From: Planktothrix sp. PCC 11201
GTDB lineage: Bacteria > Cyanobacteriota > Cyanobacteriia > Cyanobacteriales > Microcoleaceae
Length of the DNA stretch: 64,000 nucleotides
Assembly (NCBI RefSeq): GCF_900009135.1
Contig: NZ_LT797711.1
Span: 437,545-501,544, forward strand
Direction: 5' to 3'
Notes under the pieces: generated by a model
Seen by the model: only the letters and a program-made list of their open reading frames with translations
What the model was told of the DNA's origin: nothing
Database searches by the model: none
Shown here: piece after piece, positions 44,247 through 53,805 of the stretch
Numbering within the stretch: the first letter of the stretch is position 1
How the letters are laid out: each line of letters opens with the position of its first letter
Position numbers and translations under genes: made by a program

Positions 44247-44270
44247 AATTAAAATGGGAGTTGAGTCAAT

Positions 44271-46541
44271 ATGCGAAAGGATTTTTGGGCGAATCTACCA
44301 AAGGACATCTTGCTAGTCGGTGCTCTGAGTGTGGGGATGGGGACAGCCGCATCGGTGGTTTTTCCTGGGGGTGGTCTCGGGACTCCATTACTTGGAAGTA
44401 CCGCCGGGGCGTTGGTTGGGACGGCGGTTTCTAGTAAACAGAAAGAACAGGAATATAAAAGGAGTCTACAAGATTCCCAATCCCAAAAAGATAAAGATTA
44501 TCAACTCAGTTTACAGGATTTAAGTAAACAGAAAGACCAAGAGTATCAATTTCGTTTACAAGCACTGGAAAAACAACTCGATACACAACAAAACTGGCAA
44601 GAATTTCAGACTAAATTGATTAGACTAAAAGATCAGGTAGAAAGTCTGGAGCAAAAACAAACAAACTTAGGGGAAGTTGAAGGGAAGTTAACGCAAAAAC
44701 AATCGGAATTACAGGAAGTTCAGGAGAGATTAACCCGATTAAATCAAGAAAAACAAGATTTAGAAAATCGTGTTAATAGCTTGCATCAAAATCCTCCCAA
44801 TTTATCAGAATTGGAACAATTAAATACTCAATTAAGTCAGTTAAGGCTAGAAAAAAGTCAATTAGAGGGTGAGATTACTGCCTTACAATCTCAAAATCAA
44901 AGTTTAAAAGAAGTTGAGCGATCGCTGAATGAAACCCAAGCTAATTATATCGTAAAAAATGTTGAATTGCAACAATTAATAGCAGAAATTGACCAGAAAA
45001 GACAAGACACTCAAACCCTGGAACAAAGAACCGTAGAATTAGAATTAATCAGAGCAACCTATGATAGTTTATCTCTGGAAAAACAACAGTCTCAAACCCG
45101 AATTAATCAACTTGTTCCTGAAATTGATCGTTTAGAAGCAGAGAAACAAAGAATTCTGCAAGCGATTCAAAATCATACATTAGATTATCAACAAATAGAA
45201 AAAGATAAACAAAAAAATAGAAATTTGAGTTTTGAACTCCGAGAAAAAGAATCTAAAAAACGAGAACTTGAACAAATTGTACAGGAGTTAGAAGGACAGC
45301 AATCAGTTGTATTGGGAAAAATTCAAGGTCTCAAAGCTGAGAAAGAGGAACTTCAAGAAGAAATTAATCTGATGAAAAATCAGATAGACAGCATGGAAAA
45401 TACGGCGGATTTTGCCTTGCGATCGCTACGAGATCATCTATGGACACCGAATTCAAATTCAGAGTGGAATCCACCAGAAAAGGTTTTTTTAGATGGGTTT
45501 ATGCAGTATTTAAAAAACAAAGGATTAGCATTTCCTCGGCGGGTTGTTTATGCGTTTCATACCTCTTTAAAAGTGCAAGATATTTCTGCTTTAGTGATTT
45601 TAGCTGGAATTAGTGGAACTGGAAAAAGCGAACTTCCCCAACGATATGCAGACTTTATCGGTGCCCAACGGTTAACTTTAGCGGTTCAACCTCGATGGGA
45701 TTCTCCTCAAGATTTGCAAGGGTTTTATAACTATGTAGAGAAGAAATTTAAACCGACTGATTTGATTCGAGGAATTTATCAATATAACCATGATCCAGAC
45801 ATGAGAAATCGGATTGTTCTGGTATTATTAGATGAAATGAACTTAGCCCGGGTAGAATATTATTTTAGTGATTTTCTCTCGAAATTAGAAAGCCGTCGTT
45901 CTAGTCCTACCTTTTTAGAATTAGATGTAGGGAGTTTACCGATTCCTGAAGCACAAAGAAAGTTAAAAATCCCCTCACAATTTTTATTTGTGGGAACTAT
46001 GAATGAAGACGAAACGACTCAAACTTTATCGGATAAAGTGTTAGATAGGGCTAATGTTCTCACCTTTGGAAAACCCAAAACTTTACAATTAAGCAAGACG
46101 AAGACTACTGAAGCTCAACGTTCTATGTATGTCAGTTATTCAACATTTGAACAATGGTTCAAAACGCCGGATCAAAATTCTGAGGGAGTTCAAAAAGTTA
46201 AATATTATTTAGATCGGGCGAATAACATTATGGAAAGTATCGGACATCCTTTCGCCCATCGGGTGTATCAAGCTATTACTCAATATGTGATTAATTATCC
46301 TGGGGTTTCTGACTCAAATTCCGATGAATTTCGCTTTGCTTTAGTAGATCAATTTGCTCAAAAATTATTACCAAAACTCAGAGGATTAATGATTGATGAT
46401 TACCAGGAAGAATTAAATCAGTTTGCTAGTTTAATTGAAGAATTGGGCGATGCTTCCTTAACAGAAGCGTTTATAAAAGCGCGAGGTTCGCGTTCTGGTC
46501 AGTTTGAATGGAAAGGATTAATTTATCCAGAGGAGGAGTAA
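44271..46541 (+). CDS. Membrane-anchored coiled-coil McrB-type AAA+ ATPase (gene 1 of five)
   Basis: In this 756-residue protein residues 12-31 and 35-53 are two small-residue-rich hydrophobic segments (VGALSVGMGTAASVVF and LLGSTAGALVGTAV), probably a membrane hairpin. Residues 56-385 form a very long coiled coil rich in Gln, Glu, Lys and Leu. The C-terminal AAA+ domain is of the McrB class: Walker A GISGTGKSE (446-454), Walker B VLLDEMNLARVEYYFSDF (Asp about 521; LDEMNLA is the McrB hallmark), and sensor/arginine-finger region VGTMNEDETTQTLSDKVLDR (from about 574). McrB proteins hydrolyse GTP or ATP to drive a McrC nuclease along DNA. There is no N-terminal DNA-reading domain; membrane and coiled coil replace it. 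It leads a tightly packed five-gene operon. Confidence 0.88.
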   Translation: MRKDFWANLPKDILLVGALSVGMGTAASVVFPGGGLGTPLLGSTAGALVGTAVSSKQKEQEYKRSLQDSQSQKDKDYQLSLQDLSKQKDQEYQFRLQALEKQLDTQQNWQEFQTKLIRLKDQVESLEQKQTNLGEVEGKLTQKQSELQEVQERLTRLNQEKQDLENRVNSLHQNPPNLSELEQLNTQLSQLRLEKSQLEGEITALQSQNQSLKEVERSLNETQANYIVKNVELQQLIAEIDQKRQDTQTLEQRTVELELIRATYDSLSLEKQQSQTRINQLVPEIDRLEAEKQRILQAIQNHTLDYQQIEKDKQKNRNLSFELREKESKKRELEQIVQELEGQQSVVLGKIQGLKAEKEELQEEINLMKNQIDSMENTADFALRSLRDHLWTPNSNSEWNPPEKVFLDGFMQYLKNKGLAFPRRVVYAFHTSLKVQDISALVILAGISGTGKSELPQRYADFIGAQRLTLAVQPRWDSPQDLQGFYNYVEKKFKPTDLIRGIYQYNHDPDMRNRIVLVLLDEMNLARVEYYFSDFLSKLESRRSSPTFLELDVGSLPIPEAQRKLKIPSQFLFVGTMNEDETTQTLSDKVLDRANVLTFGKPKTLQLSKTKTTEAQRSMYVSYSTFEQWFKTPDQNSEGVQKVKYYLDRANNIMESIGHPFAHRVYQAITQYVINYPGVSDSNSDEFRFALVDQFAQKLLPKLRGLMIDDYQEELNQFASLIEELGDASLTEAFIKARGSRSGQFEWKGLIYPEEE

Positions 46542-46547
46542 ACACAA

Positions 46548-48113
46548 ATGAAGTTATATTCTAGCATTTTTGCTTATTTGAATCAACAGGAAGTTAGAGT
46601 TGATCATCTTTTTGAAGCCAAAGATCGCCCCTGTTTGGTATTGGAAGCAGGTGATATTTTATCCCAATGTCCTATGTTAATTGACCAAACAGATCAGGTT
46701 TATGAAATTGGTTTTCCTTGGTTAAATCCAACGGATTTACAACATAATAATGATCAACGTGATCAGCAGTTAAATTTAGAAATTAACCTGCATTTATATG
46801 TTTTAAAAATTCGAGATGAAGTGTTAGATTCTGCTACCATTGAAGATGATAAACAATTAGAAGAATGGAAAGAGAAATTAGGCGATCGCTTAGATGATAA
46901 AGTTGCTACACTATTACAAATTCTTACGGGACTATGTGAAAAAATTTTCAGTGAAAGAGTAGGACAAAATCAACAAGTTCGAGTGCTTGAGTTACCCGAA
47001 AAATTTCAACAATTCCAGACTTGCGATGCTACTAAACCTTTAATTATTGCTTTATTAAATAAGTATAATTTAGACAAAAACTTACAACTCATTGGCCCAA
47101 AACTCAGACAACAACTCAGACGAAAAGCCGAATTAATGCCCGTTGGCAATATTCAGGAAATGGATGCTTATTGTTTACGAGATTATACCCGTCGTCCGGG
47201 TTTAACCGCCGCCGAAAAAGCCGGATCTCGACAGGAATTAATGGGGATAAAACGTCACCAAGATTATCATACACCTGAGAATAAGTTTCTGGTTTATTTT
47301 GCTGGAAAAGTTCTCTACCGAGAATCAAATCTTTATAAAACTTATCCAGAATGTGCAAAATTTCATCAAACAATTAAACAGTTTAGACAGCAACCCACTG
47401 TTAAACCGATTTTAAAAACTTTACACCGTTTTAAACCCGGGAAACCTAATTATGTGTTATTACAAAATCCCATCTATCATAGTTTTTATCAAGCCCATTT
47501 AGATTATATTGCCAAACGGTCAGAAAAAGAGAAGTTATGGAGAGTCAGAAATCAACTGTTAAAGGATGTGATTTATTTAGCATTTACCACAACATTTTTG
47601 CGATTTAAAGATTCTTATGTTGAACCTTTAAGCTATTTAACAGGTTTTCTGAGTCCTAAACAGGGACAATATTTAAACCATGATGATCAAGTTTTCCCTA
47701 AAATTCCTGTATTTTTACAAGATAAAGTCTATGTATTTCAGATTCAAAAATCCAGAAATATCAGATTAGGAGATTGCTTAATGACGCTGGAAGTTCATGA
47801 TTTAAAAACATCGGAATTAAAAGTTAAAAAATTGCAATTTCCCATCTGGATATTCTGGTATCTTCCCTCAAACGAAACTTTGAAACAAGCTGTTTCATAT
47901 ATTAAAGGATTATCAGATATTGAATCAGCGATTATATTGTTTTTACATGACCTGCCTAATTCTGCATCAGAAAAAGGTAAAATTAAACGAATGACTAATC
48001 AAAAAATTTGGTTTTTTCAAATTCCTGACCCGATGTTAGCTAACGGGTTTGAGCAAACATTAAAATCAATAAGTATTTTAATCAAAGATAAGTTATTAAA
48101 TCATGATCAATAA
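46548..48113 (+). CDS. DUF2357 McrC-like protein (gene 2 of five)
   Basis: The protein has 521 residues and starts 6 nt after gene 1. The beta-rich N-terminus and the segment IKRHQDYHTPENKFLVYFAG (about 234-253) are characteristic of DUF2357, a McrC-related family that partners McrB-type AAA+ proteins. In such partners the C-terminus usually carries a PD-(D/E)XK nuclease; here I see no clear D...ExK in the last 150 residues (KVYVFQIQKSRN, LEVHDLKTSEL), so cleavage may have passed to the PLD protein of gene 4. It probably docks on the AAA+ ring as activator and DNA-path subunit. The last 11 nt overlap gene 3. Confidence 0.8.
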   Translation: MKLYSSIFAYLNQQEVRVDHLFEAKDRPCLVLEAGDILSQCPMLIDQTDQVYEIGFPWLNPTDLQHNNDQRDQQLNLEINLHLYVLKIRDEVLDSATIEDDKQLEEWKEKLGDRLDDKVATLLQILTGLCEKIFSERVGQNQQVRVLELPEKFQQFQTCDATKPLIIALLNKYNLDKNLQLIGPKLRQQLRRKAELMPVGNIQEMDAYCLRDYTRRPGLTAAEKAGSRQELMGIKRHQDYHTPENKFLVYFAGKVLYRESNLYKTYPECAKFHQTIKQFRQQPTVKPILKTLHRFKPGKPNYVLLQNPIYHSFYQAHLDYIAKRSEKEKLWRVRNQLLKDVIYLAFTTTFLRFKDSYVEPLSYLTGFLSPKQGQYLNHDDQVFPKIPVFLQDKVYVFQIQKSRNIRLGDCLMTLEVHDLKTSELKVKKLQFPIWIFWYLPSNETLKQAVSYIKGLSDIESAIILFLHDLPNSASEKGKIKRMTNQKIWFFQIPDPMLANGFEQTLKSISILIKDKLLNHDQ

Positions 48114-49671
48114 ACAGCAATTTTGGCAAGGATTAAAAGCACAAATTAACGATTCTGGAAATAACCCAGAATGGGGTTTAAGGTTGTTAGAACAATTAGT
48201 TAAAACCCAAACTGAATTAACATTACCGACGGAATTAATTGTCGAAACAATATGTAATTGTGCGGTTTATTTACAAGAGAGATCGCAACTTAATTTTACC
48301 GCAGTTCATCCGGTTTTAACGCTTTCTCCGCAACAAATCCAAGCTTTAGAAATGGGATTATCTAATAGTCCGATTACGGTGATTTCTGGTTTACCCGCAA
48401 CGGGAAAAACTCGCATAGGGTTAAATCTTGCGGATGCGGGAATTAAAGATGAAAAACGTATTTTAATTTTAAGTTATTATCCGAGTACATTAACTGTTTA
48501 TCAACAATTACCCGGATATCCTTATTTATTGTCGGAACATTCGGGGAATCAATCCGTAATCATTGAACGTCTTCAGCGCGATCATTTAGCACAACCACAA
48601 CTCAATTATTTACCGCTTTACTGTTTACCTGATCCTGAATTAGAACAGTTGCGATCGCCAGCTAAACTAGAAAGATATTTACCCTTAATTACCGCCCAAT
48701 CTATCCCGCAACTCACCCAAACTTTGAGCTTAGAATTTCCCAATTTAAGTGCCGCAAGGTTAAACGGGTTTGCTTATCAACTCAAGAGATTAGAGCCCTT
48801 ATTAAGACAGCAACTTATTCTCGTTCAATCCTACCAAAATCTATCAAAAAATGCCATATTAACCCTAGAAAAATATTTAAGTCAAAATCCCCTTAATCCC
48901 TGTTTAGCAACGGTTAAAGAATTTCTGGGTGTTGATGGTCAAACCCTCTGGCAAAATTTCTATGATTTAATTATTATTGAAGATGCTCAACAGTTAACCT
49001 GGTTAGAATTAATCTTAATCTCAGGATTAACTAATAAATTAGTATTATTAGGGGATGAAAATACCGGGTTTATTCCTGCTTCTCGGAATCGTAATTTTTT
49101 CCAGCGTGTTCTCTATGGTTTTCCTTGGTTATTGCAATATTTACTTCCTGCTTATACCCTACAACTTTCAGAACAATTTCGTTTACATCCCGAACTAGCA
49201 ACTACCATTTATGATAGGTTTTCCCCGGAATGGATATCAACAAATTTTCAACAGATGAGTGATTATTTTCCCCAGTGGGAATATCGGTTATGGTGGGAAG
49301 ATATTCCCAATCAACAGGAAGCAGAAAAAATATTAGAATTTTTAAAAACTTTTGATTTAGAATTAATTCCCAAAATAGGAATATTAACCTTTTCGGAAAT
49401 TCAGCGAGATCAATTAATTGCCAATTGTCCGATTGAGTATACATCTGTTATGATTAAAACTGTCACAGAATGGCAAGGAAAAGAAGCATCTATTGTCTTA
49501 ATTTGTTGTAGTGGAAACCCTAAACTTATTTCTATAGAACATTGGAAAATTGCCTTAACCAGAGGACAAAGTTACTTAATTTTATGGGGAGACTATGAAA
49601 AATGGACTCATGCAGTTTCCCTCTTAAAACGAATGAGATTACCTAGAATTCGTCAAGGAGTATTATCATGA
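48103..49671 (+). CDS. Compact superfamily 1 helicase (gene 3 of five)
   Basis: In this 522-residue protein Walker A is GLPATGKTR (96-104), Walker B is LIIIEDAQQ (Glu-Asp about 293-294, a variant of DEAQ), motif III is KLVLLGDENT, motif IV is LSEQFRLHPELA, motif V is EWQGKEASIVLI and motif VI is IALTRGQSYLILWGD (Arg about 487). The order matches Upf1/DNA2-like SF1B helicases, but the protein is short, with few insertions, so it may be a translocase rather than a processive helicase. The GxD motif III (GDE) and EDAQ changes are unusual. It overlaps gene 2 by 11 nt and gene 4 by 4 nt (ATGA), implying coupled translation. Confidence 0.87.
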   Translation: MINKQQFWQGLKAQINDSGNNPEWGLRLLEQLVKTQTELTLPTELIVETICNCAVYLQERSQLNFTAVHPVLTLSPQQIQALEMGLSNSPITVISGLPATGKTRIGLNLADAGIKDEKRILILSYYPSTLTVYQQLPGYPYLLSEHSGNQSVIIERLQRDHLAQPQLNYLPLYCLPDPELEQLRSPAKLERYLPLITAQSIPQLTQTLSLEFPNLSAARLNGFAYQLKRLEPLLRQQLILVQSYQNLSKNAILTLEKYLSQNPLNPCLATVKEFLGVDGQTLWQNFYDLIIIEDAQQLTWLELILISGLTNKLVLLGDENTGFIPASRNRNFFQRVLYGFPWLLQYLLPAYTLQLSEQFRLHPELATTIYDRFSPEWISTNFQQMSDYFPQWEYRLWWEDIPNQQEAEKILEFLKTFDLELIPKIGILTFSEIQRDQLIANCPIEYTSVMIKTVTEWQGKEASIVLICCSGNPKLISIEHWKIALTRGQSYLILWGDYEKWTHAVSLLKRMRLPRIRQGVLS

Positions 49672-51374
49672 AAATTCATTATCAAATTCAGGGAACATTT
49701 TACCGTCAGTTGCTAGAAGGAAACCTTTTATCGGATGTATCTTTATGGCAATTATTACAAGAAATTCAAGCAGTTGCTACCCAAACTCATCGACGAACAC
49801 CGCAGCTTTTACGTCAATCTTTTGGGTTACAATTTATCCCTAATTCAGTCTTAACGGATTTATTAAAAATTGCTAATGGAGTCACTCAGGAGGATCAACT
49901 TTATCAATCTTCTAGTTTAAAACTATTATTTCCTAGGGAGTCTAAATTAAAAGAAAGCATTGCTAACCGTTATCTTTATCAATTTATTAGTTCAGAAATT
50001 ACCTTAGATTTGTTAGCAGATGATCCTCAATTTCCTCTATTTAATGGTAATAAAACTCAACAAGATGGTAGTTATACTGTGGTTTTAGATCAACCTTATT
50101 ATCCAGGGTTATCATTAGAAATAGCCGAAAAAATATGGCAAGAAGCGGAAACTTTTTGGCAGAATTTACCCAATTATCAAAAAATTGATCGTTTCTTGAG
50201 AAATGTTGATACTCAGGAGGTAGTTTTTAGAATTAATGACCAATTAAGATTAGGGATAAATGGGCAAGAATTACCCCTGAGTTTAAGAGAAGCAATGATC
50301 AGTTTACGAGCAGAAAATACAGACATTTCTGATCAGTCAGAATTAACTCAACAATTGATTCAAGAATATCAAGAGCATTATAAAATTGTTGTGAGTTATT
50401 TTCCTGAAACTCCGACTATAAAACCTAATCTTTCTTCTGTTAATCAAGTTTTTATCAGTCGAAAAAATCGGGATCTATTTCAAAAAATAATTGCTCAAGC
50501 GGAGAATTTTTTACTCATTTCTAGCTATATTCTCGAAGATGAAGCATTAATTTATCAAATTTGTGAAAAATCTGTAACTCTACCGCAAGGAGTCTGGATA
50601 TTAACAGATTTACGGGATGAAGTTGTAGATAGAATGGATCAACAAGTGACAATTTCTGGTGACTTACCTGAACATTTTAAACGTGCGGATGAGCGGAAAA
50701 AAGATTGTCTCCGTCAATTGTTAGATGCTAAAGTTAAGATCAGAAGCGGTGCATTTCATTTAAAAACTTGCATTTCTGAAAAGCATGGTTATTTAGGATC
50801 GGTGAATTTGACAAGAGGCAGTTTAGATGTTAATTTGGAGTCAGGAATTATCTGTAGAAAGACTGAAATTTACCAACAACTCATTAATGTATTTCGTTAT
50901 TTTTGGCAATCTTCTAGTCGAGATCATGTAGTTCCTGTATTGGGTTTTGATGGGTTTGAATTGCGAACTATCAAACGTTATCGTCAAGAATCTTATCCGG
51001 TTTCTACTACTTTACTAACTGCTGATCAATATTATAATGATCTTTTAAAAGAGTTAAGTAATTTTGCAGGAAAAGTCGTAATTTTTAGTCGTAGTTTTCA
51101 AGCAACTGCTGAATTAAAATCCCAATTACAGCGTTTAAATACTACTGTTTATATTGATCAAGAAATGGGATGTTCAGATTCGACTATCAATATTAAAAGA
51201 GTGAAAAACCTCCACGCAAAAATTACACTATTAGGAAATAAAATCGCTTATATCGGCGGAATTAACTTTAATTTTTCTCTGAAACATCAAAGAAGTTATG
51301 ATTTAATGTATAAAACTACAGATTCTCAAGAAATTAGTCAAATTATTAACGCATTAGGAGGTTCAAAATCATGA
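49668..51374 (+). CDS. Phospholipase D-like nuclease (gene 4 of five)
   Basis: In this 568-residue protein residues 1-250 form an unrecognised N-terminal domain. The C-terminal half has two PLD catalytic segments: FHLKTCISEKHGYLGSVNLT (His about 364) and LHAKITLLGNKIAYIGGINF (His about 516), so a full active site can be made within one chain. The usual Asp after HxKx4 is Glu in the first and Gly in the second. PLD-fold nucleases serve as effectors in several defence systems (for example DrmC of DISARM). The start overlaps gene 3 by ATGA. Given that gene 2 lacks an evident nuclease, this is the best candidate for the DNA-cutting subunit. Target specificity is unknown. Confidence 0.85.
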   Translation: MKIHYQIQGTFYRQLLEGNLLSDVSLWQLLQEIQAVATQTHRRTPQLLRQSFGLQFIPNSVLTDLLKIANGVTQEDQLYQSSSLKLLFPRESKLKESIANRYLYQFISSEITLDLLADDPQFPLFNGNKTQQDGSYTVVLDQPYYPGLSLEIAEKIWQEAETFWQNLPNYQKIDRFLRNVDTQEVVFRINDQLRLGINGQELPLSLREAMISLRAENTDISDQSELTQQLIQEYQEHYKIVVSYFPETPTIKPNLSSVNQVFISRKNRDLFQKIIAQAENFLLISSYILEDEALIYQICEKSVTLPQGVWILTDLRDEVVDRMDQQVTISGDLPEHFKRADERKKDCLRQLLDAKVKIRSGAFHLKTCISEKHGYLGSVNLTRGSLDVNLESGIICRKTEIYQQLINVFRYFWQSSSRDHVVPVLGFDGFELRTIKRYRQESYPVSTTLLTADQYYNDLLKELSNFAGKVVIFSRSFQATAELKSQLQRLNTTVYIDQEMGCSDSTINIKRVKNLHAKITLLGNKIAYIGGINFNFSLKHQRSYDLMYKTTDSQEISQIINALGGSKS

Positions 51375-53689
51375 CTCGACTATTTAATTTAGAATCCTAT
51401 ATTAAATTATGTCAATATGCTTATCAGTTTGATCAAAATCCTGATGAGTTAATTCATTCTCAGGGAAACTTACCCAGAAGATATAAACAAGAATTAATCA
51501 CAGAATATGGAATGACTTCCTATCGAGTTAATCCCGTTATTTCAAATCATCGTACTCAACGCTTAGAAATTAAAACTAATGAAAATAATTTTCTGGGTGA
51601 GGAGTTAACCCAAACCGGAATACAACGGTTATTTATTATTAGAGATACAATTGATTTGTTAACTTTAAGTACCAGTCAATTTTTAAATTACCAAGAAACT
51701 TATTTATATCAAAGTGCTTATTATTATTGGAATTATTATCAACAACTGAAACATCTAAATCCCGATAAACCGTTAGTATTTATAGATTTAGATGGTTTTG
51801 AAAGCGATCGCTTAATTCCCATTCAACGAGATCAGAAGGGAATTCCTATTCTTAATACAAGAGAACCGTTATTGATTCAAACGCCTTTTAATACTGTTGA
51901 AACATACAATCAAATTTGTAGAGATATTTCTATCAAAATTTTAACTAACTTTTTCCAGAATAGTAATTTAGAAGAAAGTGCGATCAATCATCTACAAAAA
52001 TATTTACAAAAAATTGCAATATTTGAACAAATACCTTCAGAATCAAATACAGAATCAATTTCTATTATCGTTGAAATTATGTATTCTGATCAAATATATT
52101 ATAAACAAGTCCAGTTAAAGCTGGCAGATATTGAAAATATTGTTAATAGTAGAGTTAATTTTTCCAGCTTAGAAAAAATAGTAGATCCTAATTATCACTG
52201 GATTTTAATTTCTCAATATAATCGGTTTCCAATTATTAAACAGCGACTTCCACAATTTTTATGTGTAACTTCTGATCATCAAATTTTTCCTAGAGTGTGG
52301 GAAATGAAACAAAACTCTAATTTTCCCTTATTTGGGATTTATTTAGATACCATTGAATTTGCAATTGGAAACAGAGATAAAAACGATAATCCCATCACCC
52401 AGTGGATAAAATTATCAGATCAAGCTATTTCCTATGAAGGTACTCAACAAACATTAACAGGAATTATCCCCGAAACCAATCAAAAAGTATTCCGTATTCC
52501 TAAAAATACTAATCCAGCAATACTTCCCATCCGAGTTAATGGTAAAGACTATTTAAAAAATCAAGTTCCTCAGAGTTATGAAATTTTTATTGAAAACTTT
52601 CCAGGTACAGAAGATATTGAAATTGAAATTAAATTTATTCTCAAACCTGATGCACCTCCTAAACTTGAAGTCAGTGATATTAACGGAACTTATAAAATCA
52701 CTTCTAAACTGGTAGATCTAAAAGAAAAAGAAGTTAAATCTTTTGGTTATATTCCTTATCGACAGATTGATTTTACGAGAAAAGAAAAATCTTTAAAACA
52801 AATTCAAAGATTTACTAAGAGTCATCTAATTGCTAGATTAAAACCAGTTTTAGAGCAAATATTTACTGATCTAGAAATGTTTGCTAATAATCCATCCAGA
52901 CCTATTAATTATAACACTATTACTCAGAAAATGCAACAAGTTAATAAAGCTATTACCGGAAAAAGTCAAGGTATTGATTGTCTTCAATATATCGCTGAAA
53001 TCCAAGAGTTAAGACAAATGTTTAACAATCCGAGTTTAAAAATAATTCCTGCTTTGATTATTCAATCCTATCCTATACAGAACCAGTTTATTGATAAATC
53101 TATAAAATTTATTGGGAAAATTTATAGTTTTTCAGAAACCTGTTCTTTATACGAAAATTTTAAAGATTTCCTAGATATTGATATTTTAAGTAATAATTAT
53201 TTTAATTATAAATATCTACAAACTTTGGCGAGAACAGCTATGAATGAATCTCAACAGCAACAATATTTTAGTCTATTTGATTCTAATTATCTCTCCCCAA
53301 ATAATCAATATTTATGGGGATATGCTCGAATTTTATTGTGGTATTATAACTTTCAATCAAAGGCTGAAAATTTTAACTATAAAAATCATTTTGTGTTAAT
53401 AACTAACTATCTTCTGAGTCAACCCGCTAACCAATTTACTGATCAATATAAACAAAATGCCTTTTTGGCTTTATGTTATTTGCTAACATTTCGAGAAATT
53501 GATCAAGATTTTTTTAAAGCAGATTCTCAAGAAAAACAACAAGCAATTCAAGTAATTCAACACTTTAAAAATGAAGAAGTAATGTTAAACCAAGTTAGTC
53601 GAAAAAAATCTTTAAATCAACTATTTGCTGAACTAATTGAAGGAAAAGCGTCTCAATCCGATATTGACGGAATGATCCAAGCCAGTTAA
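51371..53689 (+). CDS. Large protein of unknown function (gene 5 of five)
   Basis: This 772-residue protein overlaps gene 4 by 4 nt (ATGA). I do not recognise any family or catalytic motif. It is rich in Ile, Asn, Gln, Lys and Tyr, appears soluble, and mixes helical regions (start and 480-772) with a beta-rich middle (about 270-440, including PIRVNGKDYLKNQVPQSYEI and IEIEIKFILKPD, reminiscent of an Ig-like or beta-sandwich domain). The base composition looks lower in GC than in flanking housekeeping genes, a sign of transfer. By position it could be a target-recognition or regulatory subunit of the McrB-type system. It ends 116 nt before the DUF29 gene. Confidence 0.7.
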   Translation: MTRLFNLESYIKLCQYAYQFDQNPDELIHSQGNLPRRYKQELITEYGMTSYRVNPVISNHRTQRLEIKTNENNFLGEELTQTGIQRLFIIRDTIDLLTLSTSQFLNYQETYLYQSAYYYWNYYQQLKHLNPDKPLVFIDLDGFESDRLIPIQRDQKGIPILNTREPLLIQTPFNTVETYNQICRDISIKILTNFFQNSNLEESAINHLQKYLQKIAIFEQIPSESNTESISIIVEIMYSDQIYYKQVQLKLADIENIVNSRVNFSSLEKIVDPNYHWILISQYNRFPIIKQRLPQFLCVTSDHQIFPRVWEMKQNSNFPLFGIYLDTIEFAIGNRDKNDNPITQWIKLSDQAISYEGTQQTLTGIIPETNQKVFRIPKNTNPAILPIRVNGKDYLKNQVPQSYEIFIENFPGTEDIEIEIKFILKPDAPPKLEVSDINGTYKITSKLVDLKEKEVKSFGYIPYRQIDFTRKEKSLKQIQRFTKSHLIARLKPVLEQIFTDLEMFANNPSRPINYNTITQKMQQVNKAITGKSQGIDCLQYIAEIQELRQMFNNPSLKIIPALIIQSYPIQNQFIDKSIKFIGKIYSFSETCSLYENFKDFLDIDILSNNYFNYKYLQTLARTAMNESQQQQYFSLFDSNYLSPNNQYLWGYARILLWYYNFQSKAENFNYKNHFVLITNYLLSQPANQFTDQYKQNAFLALCYLLTFREIDQDFFKADSQEKQQAIQVIQHFKNEEVMLNQVSRKKSLNQLFAELIEGKASQSDIDGMIQAS

Positions 53690-53805
53690 CTTATACTTAA
53701 GCAATTTAGCGAATCTGTACTATAACCAGGGAATTGATAAATCCAGGAGCGATCGCTTTTCAACTACGTTAAAATAAAATCCTGATCAAAATGTAGGTTA
53801 TAATC

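Noticed and set aside
44090..44270. S-adenosylmethionine riboswitch before mtnD
   Set aside because: The leader of mtnD is short and I see none of the conserved SAM aptamer stems.
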